A stretch of 41,836 bases of DNA from Candidatus Aminicenantota bacterium (GTDB taxonomy: Bacteria; Acidobacteriota; Aminicenantia; Aminicenantales; Saccharicenantaceae): positions 1-41,836 of the forward strand of contig JABLWX010000013.1 of the NCBI GenBank assembly GCA_013178315.1, written 5' to 3'. Positions 1-7,967 of the stretch are shown here, piece by piece; position 1 is the stretch's first letter; each line of letters starts with the position of its first letter. The notes under the pieces were generated by a model. That model did no database searches, was not told the DNA's origin, and saw only the letters and a program-made list of their open reading frames with translations. The translations under genes and the position numbers were made by a program.

Positions 1-103
1 TTACCAGAGAAATAGGGCCCAAGATAAATAATTTTTTAGGATATCAGGATTTGGGCACTTGCCAGAAAGATAGGTGTAATGAGTATTGCGTCCCCCGTTT
101 ATC

Positions 104-131
104 TTGACATCCTTAATTTTTCGTCTATTCT
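104..131 (+). promoter_or_regulatory. Possible sigma70-type promoter
   Basis: TTGACA lies at 104-109 and TATTCT at 126-131, with a 16-nt spacer. The -35 box is perfect and the -10 box matches at four of six positions. It would leave a leader of about 190 nt before the DUF481-like gene. A degenerate copy of the GGGGA...TCCCC palindrome family (about 71-97, ending TCCCCCG) lies just upstream. The same arrangement, with a TTGACA shortly after the arm, is seen again near 11925-11973. Confidence 0.35.
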
Positions 132-323
132 GAAACTTCGCGGAAAATTGAGCGTTTATTTAAGATAAAAAGTTCTCTGAATTGATAAATCAATCAAAAA
201 AGCCCTGCTACTGAAAAAGAGAAGTTTATGAGCAAGTCCACTTACTGGCAAAGCATGTTAGGGAAACTTTGAGTGGTTAGCTGCAGGGCCATCATATCGA
301 AAAAGAAAGTAAGTCTAAAAGCG

Positions 324-1577
324 ATGAGGCGCGTCATGCTGATTAGAAGAAAAGAAATGGGAATCTTCTTAGCTCTTGCCGTCGGGCTGGCGGGTGTCGT
401 CCAGCTTTCGGCCTTTGGCCTATCGAAATGGCACGAAGAAGCAAAAAATACACCCGTGCCCCGGGCCGAGATCGAAATAAAACTGGCCCCTGAACTATTG
501 GATACAGCAGACCCAATGGTTTCAGAAAATTTAATGCCGGCCCAGCTGTCTAGGCCATTTATCCAGTATATGCAGGCTCAGGCCTGGCCCCTTTATATGG
601 AAGAATCAAACTTGGAGATGGTTGCCGGCGACGCCCCGGTGGATACCGTTCAAATCATAGACGAGCAGGAAATTCAGGTGGAATTAATAGAGCTGAAAAA
701 AGGAGAATCCACTGCGCAAAAGCTCCTAGACATGTCTCCAGGAATACAGGAAGATACAGAACAATACTCACCTTCAGCAGACAAGAAAAAGAACTTCATC
801 GACTGGCTTGACCCCTGGAAGAAAACCCTGGAATTGAGCTACGTGGTCACCGGCGGAAATACGCTCTCATCGTCGTTCAGCTTCGGGGCCAACCTGACCC
901 GTTCACCCAACGAAAAAGATACCTATACCATGAAGACTTTCCTGCTCCGCAGCCATTCCACGACCATAACCAGGCGGGCGGTGGGCACGGAGGAAAATTT
1001 CACCGTGGAGGAGGAAAGAACACGCCGCCTCTCGGCTGAAAATTACCTGCTCTCCGGGCAGTATGACCACCGGGTGAGCGGGCGCCTGACCACCAACCTG
1101 GCTTTCGTCTGGGACCGGAACAAGTTTTCTGGTGTTCTCAGCCGGGCGCTGTGGACGGCCGGAGCCGGGTTGGTGATGGCCGATTCGGCCCGGACCAAGA
1201 TGCGGACCCAGGCCGGGTTGAGCTTCACCATCAGGAAGTACAGCCAGCAGCCGGTTAATACCTTTCTCGGGTTCAGGTACACCCTGAGCTGGGAGCAGAA
1301 GCTATTTGATAACGCCTCCTTTGCCACGGCCTTTATTTTCGACGACAACCTGGCTCACCTCGGAGACTGGCGGTACGAGTGGAATTTCAACGTGGCCGCC
1401 CCGCTCAGCAAAAAGCTATCACTGAAGACGGGGGTGAGAATCCTGAGGAACAATCGGCCGCCGGACCTGAGCGTTCCGCTGTTTGCGCCGGATGGGACCG
1501 AGACCGGGACGGAAGTGCTGATTCCCCGGGGCAAGGTGGACACCTTCTTCACTACCTCCTTTGTCCTCAACTTTTAA
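324..1577 (+). CDS. DUF481-like outer-membrane beta-barrel protein
   Basis: Predicted outer-membrane protein. An N-terminal hydrophobic segment (IFLALAVGLAGVV) serves as signal peptide or anchor and is followed by about 130 polar, acidic, low-complexity residues. The C-terminal ~250 residues consist of alternating amphipathic strands of the DUF481 (YdiY, salt-induced barrel) type. They open with a YVVTGGNTLSSSFSFGANL segment, contain an ENYLLSGQYDHRVSGRL strand pair and end in an aromatic FVLNF, as barrel proteins do. Start choice is uncertain: the frame is open from a GTG at 273, while ATGs at 324, 336 and 357 lie nearer the hydrophobic segment, and none has a strong Shine-Dalgarno. Family members are usually about 250-300 residues, so the linker is extra. 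A palindromic repeat arm begins 4 nt after the stop. The exact role is unknown. Confidence 0.7.
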   Translation: MRRVMLIRRKEMGIFLALAVGLAGVVQLSAFGLSKWHEEAKNTPVPRAEIEIKLAPELLDTADPMVSENLMPAQLSRPFIQYMQAQAWPLYMEESNLEMVAGDAPVDTVQIIDEQEIQVELIELKKGESTAQKLLDMSPGIQEDTEQYSPSADKKKNFIDWLDPWKKTLELSYVVTGGNTLSSSFSFGANLTRSPNEKDTYTMKTFLLRSHSTTITRRAVGTEENFTVEEERTRRLSAENYLLSGQYDHRVSGRLTTNLAFVWDRNKFSGVLSRALWTAGAGLVMADSARTKMRTQAGLSFTIRKYSQQPVNTFLGFRYTLSWEQKLFDNASFATAFIFDDNLAHLGDWRYEWNFNVAAPLSKKLSLKTGVRILRNNRPPDLSVPLFAPDGTETGTEVLIPRGKVDTFFTTSFVLNF

Positions 1578-1581
1578 GAAA

Positions 1582-1693
1582 GGGAGACACACTCTCGTGT
1601 CCCCGAAAAAGTGGGACACGTATAAAAAGGGGGCAAACGAAAGTATGTCTCCCTTTCTTCAGTCAAAAAATGGGGAATGTGTATTGTGTCTCC
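1582..1693. repeat. Cluster of diverged GGGGACAC-type palindromic arms
   Basis: Three related arms lie in tandem. They are at 1582-1604 (GGGAGACAC-ACTCTC-GTGTCCCC), about 1629-1653 (opposite-strand form of the ACTCGTTTCCC type, diverged) and 1672-1693 (GGGGAATGTGTATTGTGTCTCC type). A half arm GTGGGACACG sits at 1611-1620. The cluster starts 4 nt after the stop of the upstream gene and ends about 70 nt before the next start. It probably belongs to the same repeat family as the bipartite elements further right, but more decayed. Confidence 0.7.
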
Positions 1694-1762
1694 AGTTTCT
1701 GGTAACATTTTAGGCAAAAAGAGTGTTTATTAAGGTAGACCAAGATCGAAGAGGAGTGGCAA

Positions 1763-2995
1763 ATGAAGGGAACAAAGCTAAACAAGATTGGCGGAGCCAT
1801 AATTTTTTTAATGATCGTGGCGGCCGGGTTGCTGAGCGCGGCGAGGGAGCTTCGGGCCCAGAAGGTGGAGGTGGTGGACGGTGTGCGCCTGGTCCACAAC
1901 AAGGGAAAGGGCGCCTGGGGCAAGAAGCCGGCCATCACTCTCGAGCCAGTCCGAAAGCTCGGCGACATAGACTCGACCGACCCCAACACCGCCTTTTACA
2001 TGCCGGCGGCAGTGGCCCTTGATTCAGCCGGGAATATCTACGTCCTTGATACCGGAAATAACCGCATCCAGAAGTTTGCGCGGGACGGCAAGTACCTGGC
2101 CACCATCGGTCGTTTTGGACAGGGGCCGGGCGAGTTCAACTACCCGGCCTGGCTCGACCTCGACAAGACCGGCAATCTTTACGTGACTGACCCGTTTAAC
2201 GAACGTGTCCAGGTCCTTAAACCGGACGGCTCGGACCTCAGGACCATAAAATTCAGCGAAGGTCGAATCGGGAATGTCTTTGTCAGGAGCGATGGAAAGC
2301 TGCTCATGGGCCAGGCCACGATTTCCTTCCGTTTCCTTACCCCGGACGAAAAGAAGCCGGCCGGCCTGCCGAAACTGGTCAAAGTGCTTGATGCCGAAGG
2401 CAAGCTCCTCAGCGAGTTCGGCGATATGCTCGACATGAAAGAAGAGCTTCTCACCAATACCATCAACCAGTTCGTGCTCACCATTGATGAAAAAGACAAC
2501 GTCTACCTGGCTTTTCCTTACCAGAACCGCATCGAAAAATATTCGCCCGACGGAAAGCTCGTCTGGCGGGCTGACCGCGAGCTGCCTTACAGCCTGGAAG
2601 TAATTGACCGGGGGAGTATCGACCGCCGCGAAGGAGGCGTCAGCATCCGCTCGCCCAGGATAAACCGCTCGTCCGAGGCCATCGCCGTTGACGGCAAGGG
2701 GCGGGTCTGGGTGGTAACTCTGGCGCGGCAGCTAAAGAAAGAAGAGCAGGTTGGAATCGGGGTAACCATCAGCCAGTCGCCGAGCGGCCGGCAGGTCGGG
2801 TTCAAGCCCCAGGGTGACACCGAGCTCAGGGAGACCGACGCCTACAAGCTGGAGGTGTTCGATTCGGAGGGAGTGCTCCTGGGTGAAATCCCGCTCAAAC
2901 AATTCGTGGACGGGATTTTCATCTACGGCGACCGCCTCTTCCTCGTGGACCGGCTGCGCGGTGCCTCTGTCCAGGAATTCCGCATAAAAGAATAA
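1763..2995 (+). CDS. Secreted 6-bladed beta-propeller (NHL-repeat) protein
   Basis: Exported propeller protein of unknown ligand. Residues 1-33 form a signal peptide (IIFLMIVAAGLLSAA core, with an RAQ cleavage region). NHL-type blades follow. Characteristic strings include PAAVALDSAGNIYVLDTGNNRI near residue 78, YPAWLDLDKTGNLYVTDPFNERV near 130, LTIDEKDNVYLAFPYQNRI near 237 and AIAVDGKGRVWVV near 309. The ATG at 1763 is well supported by GAGGAG about 7 nt upstream. Proteins of this 6-bladed class are common in Bacteroidetes and Aminicenantes-like genomes, usually with unknown binding partners. Repeat arms lie on both sides, and the downstream one starts 3 nt after the stop. Confidence 0.85.
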   Translation: MKGTKLNKIGGAIIFLMIVAAGLLSAARELRAQKVEVVDGVRLVHNKGKGAWGKKPAITLEPVRKLGDIDSTDPNTAFYMPAAVALDSAGNIYVLDTGNNRIQKFARDGKYLATIGRFGQGPGEFNYPAWLDLDKTGNLYVTDPFNERVQVLKPDGSDLRTIKFSEGRIGNVFVRSDGKLLMGQATISFRFLTPDEKKPAGLPKLVKVLDAEGKLLSEFGDMLDMKEELLTNTINQFVLTIDEKDNVYLAFPYQNRIEKYSPDGKLVWRADRELPYSLEVIDRGSIDRREGGVSIRSPRINRSSEAIAVDGKGRVWVVTLARQLKKEEQVGIGVTISQSPSGRQVGFKPQGDTELRETDAYKLEVFDSEGVLLGEIPLKQFVDGIFIYGDRLFLVDRLRGASVQEFRIKE

Positions 2996-2998
2996 AAA

Positions 2999-3122
2999 GG
3001 GGACACGATACTCGTTTCCCGATTTATTATCGATTCCCGTACCCAAAGAATAAAAATGAAATGGGGGACACAATCTCGTGTCCCCGCCTTCAAAAAAACA
3101 GCGAACACGATACTCGTTTCCC
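2999..3122. repeat. Second cluster of diverged palindromic arms
   Basis: Three arms are present. The one at 2999-3020 begins GGGGACACGATACTCG and ends TTTCCC. The one at 3063-3085 is GGGGGACAC-AATCTC-GTGTCCCC, and the one at 3103-3122 reads GAACACGATACTCGTTTCCC. The first and third share a 17-nt identical stretch (ACACGATACTCGTTTCC), about 100 nt apart. The first arm starts 3 nt after the stop of the propeller gene. Confidence 0.75.
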
Positions 3123-3466
3123 ATTTTTCCCCGGCTTCTGTATTCAAAAAAGGCGTTAAATGAAAACCAGGCAGACCACATCTCTCTTGCCCCTGGTTTG
3201 AAAGCTTAAAGCCTGCTTGGTCCCGGCATCTTGCTCCCGGAACGCCGTCGGCCAGACCATCCAGGAGTATGACCTGAAACCTGGCGACAGAATCACCGTT
3301 ATGAAAGCCTCTATGCGGCAGCTTCAATATATAATCAAAGGCGAATTGTTCTTAAAAATGGTGTATTGTCTGTACCGCTCTTTCTGTGTAAGAATACCGG
3401 TATTGGAAATGGAGGCATTTAGTTGGCCCAACCATACCAGGATCTTAAGCAACCCGAGGAGGCAAG
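3123..3466. other. Intergenic stretch without a recognisable gene
   Basis: About 340 nt between the repeat cluster and the TPR-PDZ gene. Short open frames exist, for example from a GTG near 3217, but they lack a ribosome binding site, family resemblance or sensible composition. The last 15 nt before 3467 hold the strong GAGGAGG ribosome binding site of the next gene. Nothing else supported. Confidence 0.5.
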
Positions 3467-5209
3467 ATGAAAACCAGTTTGAAGGGCGCTTTTATTTTAT
3501 CTCTGGCCTTTTTCATGGTGCTGTTTTTTATATTCTCCGGGGCGGTTTCCCTTTCTATGCCCCTGAAGGCGGGCCCGGCCGCCCGGGCTCAGGCCACCTC
3601 GCAGGCCGGCCCCGTCCAGAAATACCGCGGCTTCGAAGTCAAAACAGGCATAGTTAATGACCAGGTGCAGTACAGCTTGGTTAAGGAAAATTCGGTCGAG
3701 TTCACCATCAACGGAAAATGCGAACTGGAGAACATCAAGCTGTCAGTCGGCGGCAAACAATACAGATATGCCAAGGTGGAAAGGGTAGTGGAAGATGGCC
3801 ATATCGAAAAGAATGACCTCTTTGCCTACATCTGCTATGAACCCCAGGCCCTGAACGACCCCCAGGCCAACCCGGAAGAAGTGCAGTTCAAGTTTTTCCG
3901 TGGGAAAATCTCCCCGGTCATCAACCCCGATTATCCGCTCTATGCCACCTTGAAGCTGAGCGCCGAGCGGCAGGGGATTAAAATGCCACAGCGGACTTTA
4001 GCCGTGCTGAATGGCTTTGGCTCTGCCTCCCACGAGTTTTTCTGTTACCTGGAGGGAGCCGGGGATACGGTTCCAGCAGTGGATAGTTGCTCCATTCCCT
4101 TCGATGAAGTCCTGGAAACGCATTACAGGAATAAAAACGCGGTGGCCCTGATGGACCTCGGCGATAAGTACGCCCGGCGGTTTGATTATGAAAAGGCGGA
4201 GAAAGCTTACCTCAAGGCCCTGAGTTTACCGGGCCAGGAAGACTATCGCCGCCTGGTTGAAATGTATCTTGAGAGCGGCCAACCAGCCCGCGCCCGACAG
4301 TATCTCCTGGGCCAGCTAAAGCGCAGCCCGATGAATTTTAACCTGCACCTGCTGCTGGCCAGGACCTATCTTTATGAGAAGGCTTATGATAAGGCCATCG
4401 AGGAGGCCGAAGCCAGCCTGAAACTCGAAGCCGAACGTGGCCAGTACGAAAGCTATGCGATTTTAGGCCGGGCCCAGCTCGGGAAGCGGAATTACGTTGA
4501 GGCGATAAAGGCTCTGGGCCAGGCGGCAGTCCTGGCCGAGAAGGAATGCCGGGAAAGCCGCGAGCTCTGGGACAGGTTTTTCAGGCAGGAACAGCAGCAG
4601 CCGGCCTCCGACTGCCGGCTGTTCCGGGTGCCCTACGAGCAGGCCATAGTCTATGCGCTGCTGTGCCTGGAAGAATATGACCGGGCCGAAAAGGGAGCCG
4701 AAGCCCTGGTAAGAGTTGCGGCCTCCGACCCCTATAATTACGCCTGGCAGGCCTTCGCCAGCGCTGCCCTGGGCAAGTTTGATAAAGCGGCGGAGCTGGC
4801 CGATCAATCGCTTGCCCTCTTCAAGCGCAGGGGAATCGGGGCGGGCATTGCCAAGGGTGAAATCTATCCCCAGGTAATTTCCGTGCAGGCAGGAACTCCG
4901 GCCGGCCGGGCGGGCCTCAAGAAGGGCGACCGCATAATTGCCGTCAACGGCCAGGATTTAAGGTTTTTCCGCGAGCAGGAAGAGCCAGAGCAGGCCCTGG
5001 CCCGGCTGGTGCGGAAGGAAGAAAAGGTTAAGCTGCTGGTGCAGCCGGCGGGTTCTCCAGAGCTTAAGACCGTTGAGGTCCAATCCGAAGAATTTTTGAA
5101 CGAGAAGGCCACTCCGGTGGTGAAGCTCAAAGAACTCATCGGGAAGTCAAAATACAAAGTGGACCCGGTGGCCTTCCGGAAGCTCCTGGACGAATTTGCC
5201 GGCCTGTAA
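3467..5209 (+). CDS. Exported TPR and PDZ domain protein
   Basis: Probable periplasmic or envelope scaffold protein of unknown function. An N-terminal hydrophobic stretch (residues 7-28) is a signal peptide or anchor. Residues about 45-215 form an unassigned beta-rich domain that includes a Cys-containing segment. Residues about 220-445 carry tetratricopeptide-like helix pairs (DLGDKYARRFDYEKAEKAYL, LHLLLARTYLYEKAYDKAIEEA, YAILGRAQLGKRNYVEAIKAL). Residues about 460-540 form a PDZ domain (QAGTPAGRAGLKKGDRIIAV, then NGQDL). The start at 3467 is backed by GAGGAGG with good spacing. No protease active-site motif was seen, so this is more likely an adaptor than a DegP- or Ctp-type protease. It stands alone, with a convergent membrane protein downstream. 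Confidence 0.8.
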   Translation: MKTSLKGAFILSLAFFMVLFFIFSGAVSLSMPLKAGPAARAQATSQAGPVQKYRGFEVKTGIVNDQVQYSLVKENSVEFTINGKCELENIKLSVGGKQYRYAKVERVVEDGHIEKNDLFAYICYEPQALNDPQANPEEVQFKFFRGKISPVINPDYPLYATLKLSAERQGIKMPQRTLAVLNGFGSASHEFFCYLEGAGDTVPAVDSCSIPFDEVLETHYRNKNAVALMDLGDKYARRFDYEKAEKAYLKALSLPGQEDYRRLVEMYLESGQPARARQYLLGQLKRSPMNFNLHLLLARTYLYEKAYDKAIEEAEASLKLEAERGQYESYAILGRAQLGKRNYVEAIKALGQAAVLAEKECRESRELWDRFFRQEQQQPASDCRLFRVPYEQAIVYALLCLEEYDRAEKGAEALVRVAASDPYNYAWQAFASAALGKFDKAAELADQSLALFKRRGIGAGIAKGEIYPQVISVQAGTPAGRAGLKKGDRIIAVNGQDLRFFREQEEPEQALARLVRKEEKVKLLVQPAGSPELKTVEVQSEEFLNEKATPVVKLKELIGKSKYKVDPVAFRKLLDEFAGL

Positions 5210-5304
5210 GATTCTTGACTGGTACAACTGAGCGCTTGTATCTTGTTGTTTCCGGGTAGCCAACCCGATACCCGGCCATCTTTTCAGCCCGAGGGCCTCA
5301 TAAA

Positions 5305-5886
5305 TCAGGGCATAGGCGGGGTGTTTTCTTGTTTTACCCAGCGGAAGAGCAGGCCTGAGATAGCCCAGAGCATGGCAAAAAAGCAGTTTATACCAATTAT
5401 TTCGGTGAGTGAGCTTTCGGCCAGGTGCTGCCATCCGGCCAGCAGGGCGATGACAATGGTCAGGACCTGGGCTCCGGCTGTTACCCACATGGCCCGGGCC
5501 AGGCCTCGCGGCTGAAACCGGCTGACGACGGACCCGACAAAAGCCACGGCCAGCACTCCGAAGTACATCAGGTTGGCCGGCTCGTCCTCGCTGCCGATAA
5601 TACCCACAGCCAGGTTGGTCCAGAAAAGGAGAAGGCCCGTGGCCGAAGCCAGGGCCACGGCCAGGCGATAAAGAGCTTCCTTCCTCTTGTGGGTTATCAA
5701 CACGTAGGCCAGGCCGGTGCCGAAGAACATCACGGCCATCACGGCAAAATCCATGGCCGTCCATTCCGGGCTGCCGATAAGCCTCTTGAGCACAAAGGCC
5801 AGAAGCAACAGGGCCGCGGTCACCCCGGCCACGACCAGAATTTTCCTCCACAATTTGCCTTCCATTTTTTTTACATCCTCGGTCAT
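5305..5886 (-). CDS. Conserved multi-helix membrane protein, unknown function
   Basis: A 193-residue integral membrane protein. About five hydrophobic helices are visible: residues 15-34, 46-64, 74-92, 105-123 and 135-178 (two close helices), separated by short basic loops such as THKRKEALYR and SRFQPRGLAR. The ATG at 5886 has AAGGAG 8 nt upstream (CTCCTT at 5895-5900 on the plus strand), so the start is firm. No family recognised and no catalytic motif seen. It converges with the TPR-PDZ gene and is divergent from the DUF2334 gene. Confidence 0.7.
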   Translation of the reverse strand: MTEDVKKMEGKLWRKILVVAGVTAALLLLAFVLKRLIGSPEWTAMDFAVMAVMFFGTGLAYVLITHKRKEALYRLAVALASATGLLLFWTNLAVGIIGSEDEPANLMYFGVLAVAFVGSVVSRFQPRGLARAMWVTAGAQVLTIVIALLAGWQHLAESSLTEIIGINCFFAMLWAISGLLFRWVKQENTPPMP

Positions 5887-6050
5887 CTCTTCTGCTCCTT
5901 AATCTGGCGGGCTCGTCGTTTTAAGTCGCCCAACCTGCTTACTTGATATTAAATATGCAGACAGCCGGTCATGTCAATCCCGGAAGCGACTGAAAACCAT
6001 GGGATTGGATCGGCTTCATTCATTCTATTTCATTCCAGGGCAAGAATTAT

Positions 6051-6056
6051 TATAAT
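6051..6056 (+). promoter_or_regulatory. Possible -10 box (TATAAT)
   Basis: A perfect TATAAT in an AT-rich stretch 66 nt upstream of the DUF2334 gene. No convincing -35 at 16-18 nt upstream (TTTCAT is the best), so the call is tentative. Transcription would start near 6063. Confidence 0.25.
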
Positions 6057-6121
6057 GTTCGGTAATCTTTTGATAGAAAGTCTTAAGGCATAAATGTCAG
6101 AGGCGAATCTAATTCGAAACT

Positions 6122-7723
6122 ATGGGTTGGAGGGCTGAGTTGGCTGAGAGGCGTTCTATTGTTCTCGCGTCAATTATTCTGCTTGCTTTGAGCCTTGGCT
6201 TGCTTCTGGCCGGGTCCTTCGCTTTTGGCTCTTCGCCATCCCCGACTTCCGCCCCTCTAAAGAAAGTTTTAATTCTTTATGATTCCTCCGGCGACTCGGG
6301 GTGGCGGGGAAAGCTCTACGGCATCTGCCTGCAGAACCTGCTCGGTCATTTCCAGGTGGCTGTCGAGTCCAAACCGGTCGAAACCTATCTTGAAAGTGAG
6401 ATGGAAAGGTTCGATGCCATTTTTTATATCGGTGCCGTCTACGAGAATAAATTGCCCGAACCTTTTAAGAAAGATGCGCTTAAAACAGATAAAACAGTCT
6501 GCTGGCTCGGCCATAACCTCTGGCAGATTGCCTGGGGCGAAGACAAAAAGCCGGCTGGAAAATTCGAGAATAGGTTTGGCTTCCGATTCGGAGGCAATTC
6601 CAGTTCGGCCTTCAGCCTGGTTCTTTACAGGGGATATGCCTTTACCAGGCGCAGCGTCAATCCCGGCCTGGGCCTGGTTACCCTGACCGATAGCAACCTG
6701 GCCAGGGAGCTGGCTACCTGCCTCTGTCCCGAACCCACTTCTGAAACGCCTTACATCGTCCGGGGACGCAATTTCTGGTACGTGGCCGATGTTCCCTTTG
6801 CCTACGTGACCATGTCCGACCGCTACCTGGTATTCGCCGACCTCCTTCACGATGTCCTGGAGATTGACCACGAGAGAAAGCTGCGAGCCCTGGTCCGGAT
6901 CGAGGACGTGCACGGGCTGGCTTCACCGGAAAAGCTGGTGGAAATAGCCGACCTGTTGCAGGCCGAGGGCATTCCTTTTTCCGTGGCCGTCATCCCGGTT
7001 TTTCAAGACCCCAGGGGGATCTATAACTACAGGCAACCCCAGACGATTCCGTTGAGCAAGAACAAGAAGCTGGTTTCGGCCCTGAAATACATGGTCGAAA
7101 GGGGCGGGGAAATCGTTCTTCACGGTTACACTCACCAGTGGCGCGACCAGCCCAACCCGAAATCCGGGGTCAGTGCCGAGGATTACGAGTTCTTCCGGGT
7201 CAGGCTCGACGCCGCGGGCCGCCAGGTCCTGGAAGGCCCGGTGCCCGAGGATTCGCAGGAGTGGGTGGGCGAGAGGGTGGGGAAAGCGTTACTGGAGCTA
7301 AAGGCCGCAGGCTTGAGCCCGGTGGCCTGGGAAACTCCGCACTACCTGGCCTCCGAGCTGGATAACCGTTATTTCGGCCGCTATTTTAAGCTCATGGTTC
7401 ACCGGGGGATATATTTTGTGGCTGATGGGGGAACCTTGCGCTTCAGCAACCAGTTTTTTCCCTACCTGGTCGAAAATGATTATTACGGGCAGAGAATAGC
7501 GCCGGAGAACCTCTATTGCTACGCTTCGTCCGCCTACATGGGCGAGCCGCCCTCGACCGTGCCGGCCATACTCTACCAGGCCCGGCTCAACCAGGCGGTC
7601 AGGGACGGTTGGGCCAGCTTCTTTTTCCACTGGTACCAGGATACCCGGGTCCTCAGGGAGCTGGTTCAGAGTATCAAGAACATGGGCTATGAGTTCGTAC
7701 CCCTGGGCAACCTGGCGAGATAA
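6122..7723 (+). CDS. DUF2334 polysaccharide-deacetylase-like exported protein
   Basis: Predicted exported protein of the DUF2334 branch of the polysaccharide deacetylase (NodB-like) superfamily. Residues 1-40 hold a signal peptide (IVLASIILLALSLGLLLAGS core). Residues about 47-200 resemble a Rossmann-like flavodoxin/GATase-type domain (KKVLILYDSSGDSG, then FDAIFYIGAVYEN). The deacetylase-like barrel runs from about 255 to 530, with RIEDVH at 259-264 and HGYTHQW at 334-340 supplying the Asp and His positions expected for metal binding. Substrate unknown; a surface polysaccharide is plausible. The ATG at 6122 lacks a clear Shine-Dalgarno. It stands alone on its strand. Confidence 0.8.
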   Translation: MGWRAELAERRSIVLASIILLALSLGLLLAGSFAFGSSPSPTSAPLKKVLILYDSSGDSGWRGKLYGICLQNLLGHFQVAVESKPVETYLESEMERFDAIFYIGAVYENKLPEPFKKDALKTDKTVCWLGHNLWQIAWGEDKKPAGKFENRFGFRFGGNSSSAFSLVLYRGYAFTRRSVNPGLGLVTLTDSNLARELATCLCPEPTSETPYIVRGRNFWYVADVPFAYVTMSDRYLVFADLLHDVLEIDHERKLRALVRIEDVHGLASPEKLVEIADLLQAEGIPFSVAVIPVFQDPRGIYNYRQPQTIPLSKNKKLVSALKYMVERGGEIVLHGYTHQWRDQPNPKSGVSAEDYEFFRVRLDAAGRQVLEGPVPEDSQEWVGERVGKALLELKAAGLSPVAWETPHYLASELDNRYFGRYFKLMVHRGIYFVADGGTLRFSNQFFPYLVENDYYGQRIAPENLYCYASSAYMGEPPSTVPAILYQARLNQAVRDGWASFFFHWYQDTRVLRELVQSIKNMGYEFVPLGNLAR

Positions 7724-7967
7724 TAAAAGCAAACCGCAGGGTCCCTGTTTTCTTTATTTGAGCAGCTTGATTTTCAAAAACCCCGTCGCCCTTTAATCAG
7801 TCGCGACGGCTTCAAGCAGAGAAAGTATATTAATCAGGACAGCTTATCGATAAACAGGGCTGAATCCTGCCCTTCATAGTTGGGACTCTCTCATATTACA
7901 TATTAATTTTTCAGCGATTTATTGTTGGCCCGTTAAAAATCAGGAAACATTTAGCATGTCCCGCAGC

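Noticed and set aside
3217..3460. Apparent partial duplication of a GGCC-AACCAT-CCAGGA segment
   Set aside because: Similarity is short and broken; not distinguishable from chance by eye.
3217..3657. Open frame overlapping the start of the TPR-PDZ gene
   Set aside because: No ribosome site at its start; it runs in another frame into a gene with a strong GAGGAGG site, and no domain is recognisable.
6269..6913. Minus-strand open frame of 214 codons inside the DUF2334 gene
   Set aside because: Fully antisense to a gene with recognisable motifs; no start signal.
7735..7760. Terminator after the DUF2334 gene (CAGGGTCCCTG then T-rich)
   Set aside because: The inverted repeat has a one-base centre and cannot form a stable loop of normal size.
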